A stretch of DNA of 5,263 nt, from positions 1 through 5,263 of the forward strand of contig CACZNW010000170.1 of NCBI GenBank assembly GCA_902782595.1, given 5' to 3'. The notes under the pieces are model-generated. The model was not told where the DNA came from, made no database searches, and saw nothing but the letters and a program-made list of their open reading frames with translations. The position numbers and the translations under genes are program-made. Shown here piece by piece: positions 5,187 through 5,263 of the stretch; the first letter of the stretch is position 1; the number at the start of each line of letters is the position of its first letter. Source of the DNA: an uncultured Methanobrevibacter sp. GTDB lineage: Archaea > Methanobacteriota > Methanobacteria > Methanobacteriales > Methanobacteriaceae.

Positions 5187-5263
5187 CTAGTCTGTTTTCC
5201 ATTTGACAATGAACATGGTTGTGTCATCAAACCGTTCCTGATTGTCGCAGAACTCATCCACAC
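5187..5263 (-). CDS. C-terminal end of a PP2C/SpoIIE-RsbU-type serine phosphatase (partial)
   Basis: The last 24 codons of a - strand gene that continues past the right edge; the stop is TAG (complement of 5187-5189). The readable tail contains ERFDDTTMFIVKWKTD. An acidic pair in the form F-D-D-x-T followed by a hydrophobic strand and a basic end is how SpoIIE/RsbU-type PP2C phosphatases finish; the paired Asp helps hold the catalytic metals. Such enzymes remove phosphate from serine on small STAS-type antagonists in partner-switching pathways. Only the tail is visible, so the family call rests on this one motif, and input domains or membrane segments cannot be judged. The codon pattern is normal and this frame is clearly better than the other two. 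It lies upstream of ABCE1 on the same strand and may share a transcript with it. Confidence 0.62.
   Translation of the reverse strand, partial: VDEFCDNQERFDDTTMFIVKWKTD

Overview
The window looks like chromosomal DNA from an AT-rich methanogenic archaeon, most likely a Methanobrevibacter-like member of the Methanobacteriales. Three things point there: a complete archaeal-type ABCE1/Rli1 ribosome-recycling ATPase; translation signals of the GGTGA type, which match the archaeal 16S 3' end; and BRE/TATA-style promoter sequence (CGTAA, two bases, TTTATATA). The genus is an inference from style and composition, not from a database match.

Layout. At the left edge (1-139) there is AT-rich sequence with a short hairpin and perhaps the tail of an upstream + strand gene. 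Positions 140-2415 hold a tightly packed three-gene + strand operon. It encodes a PLP-dependent class I/II aminotransferase, a QueG-like double-[4Fe-4S] protein and a small cysteine-containing protein of the DGC putative metal-binding type. The gene spacings are 6 nt and then an ATGA stop/start overlap, so the three are almost certainly co-transcribed and translationally coupled. A T-rich terminator follows at 2430-2442.

Positions 2416-3330 are a 915-bp gap between converging transcription units. The left part (to about 2964) is very AT-rich and shows no convincing gene. The right part is much more organised. It starts with a good archaeal promoter (2965-2979), then has four strong inverted repeats or hairpins in a row (3003-3041, 3077-3099, 3108-3164, 3198-3243) and a fifth at 3253-3285. 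The last two are directly followed by T9 and T10 runs. This reads as a roughly 300-nt structured non-coding RNA gene on the + strand and is the most interesting item in the window.

Positions 3331-5109 (- strand) encode the complete 592-residue ABCE1. Upstream of it, in the same orientation, the window edge cuts through the last 24 codons of what looks like a PP2C/SpoIIE-RsbU-type serine phosphatase (5187-5263). The operon at the left suggests a redox or amino-acid-related pathway of unknown substrate. ABCE1 is core translation machinery. No mobile element, CRISPR array, tRNA or rRNA is visible.
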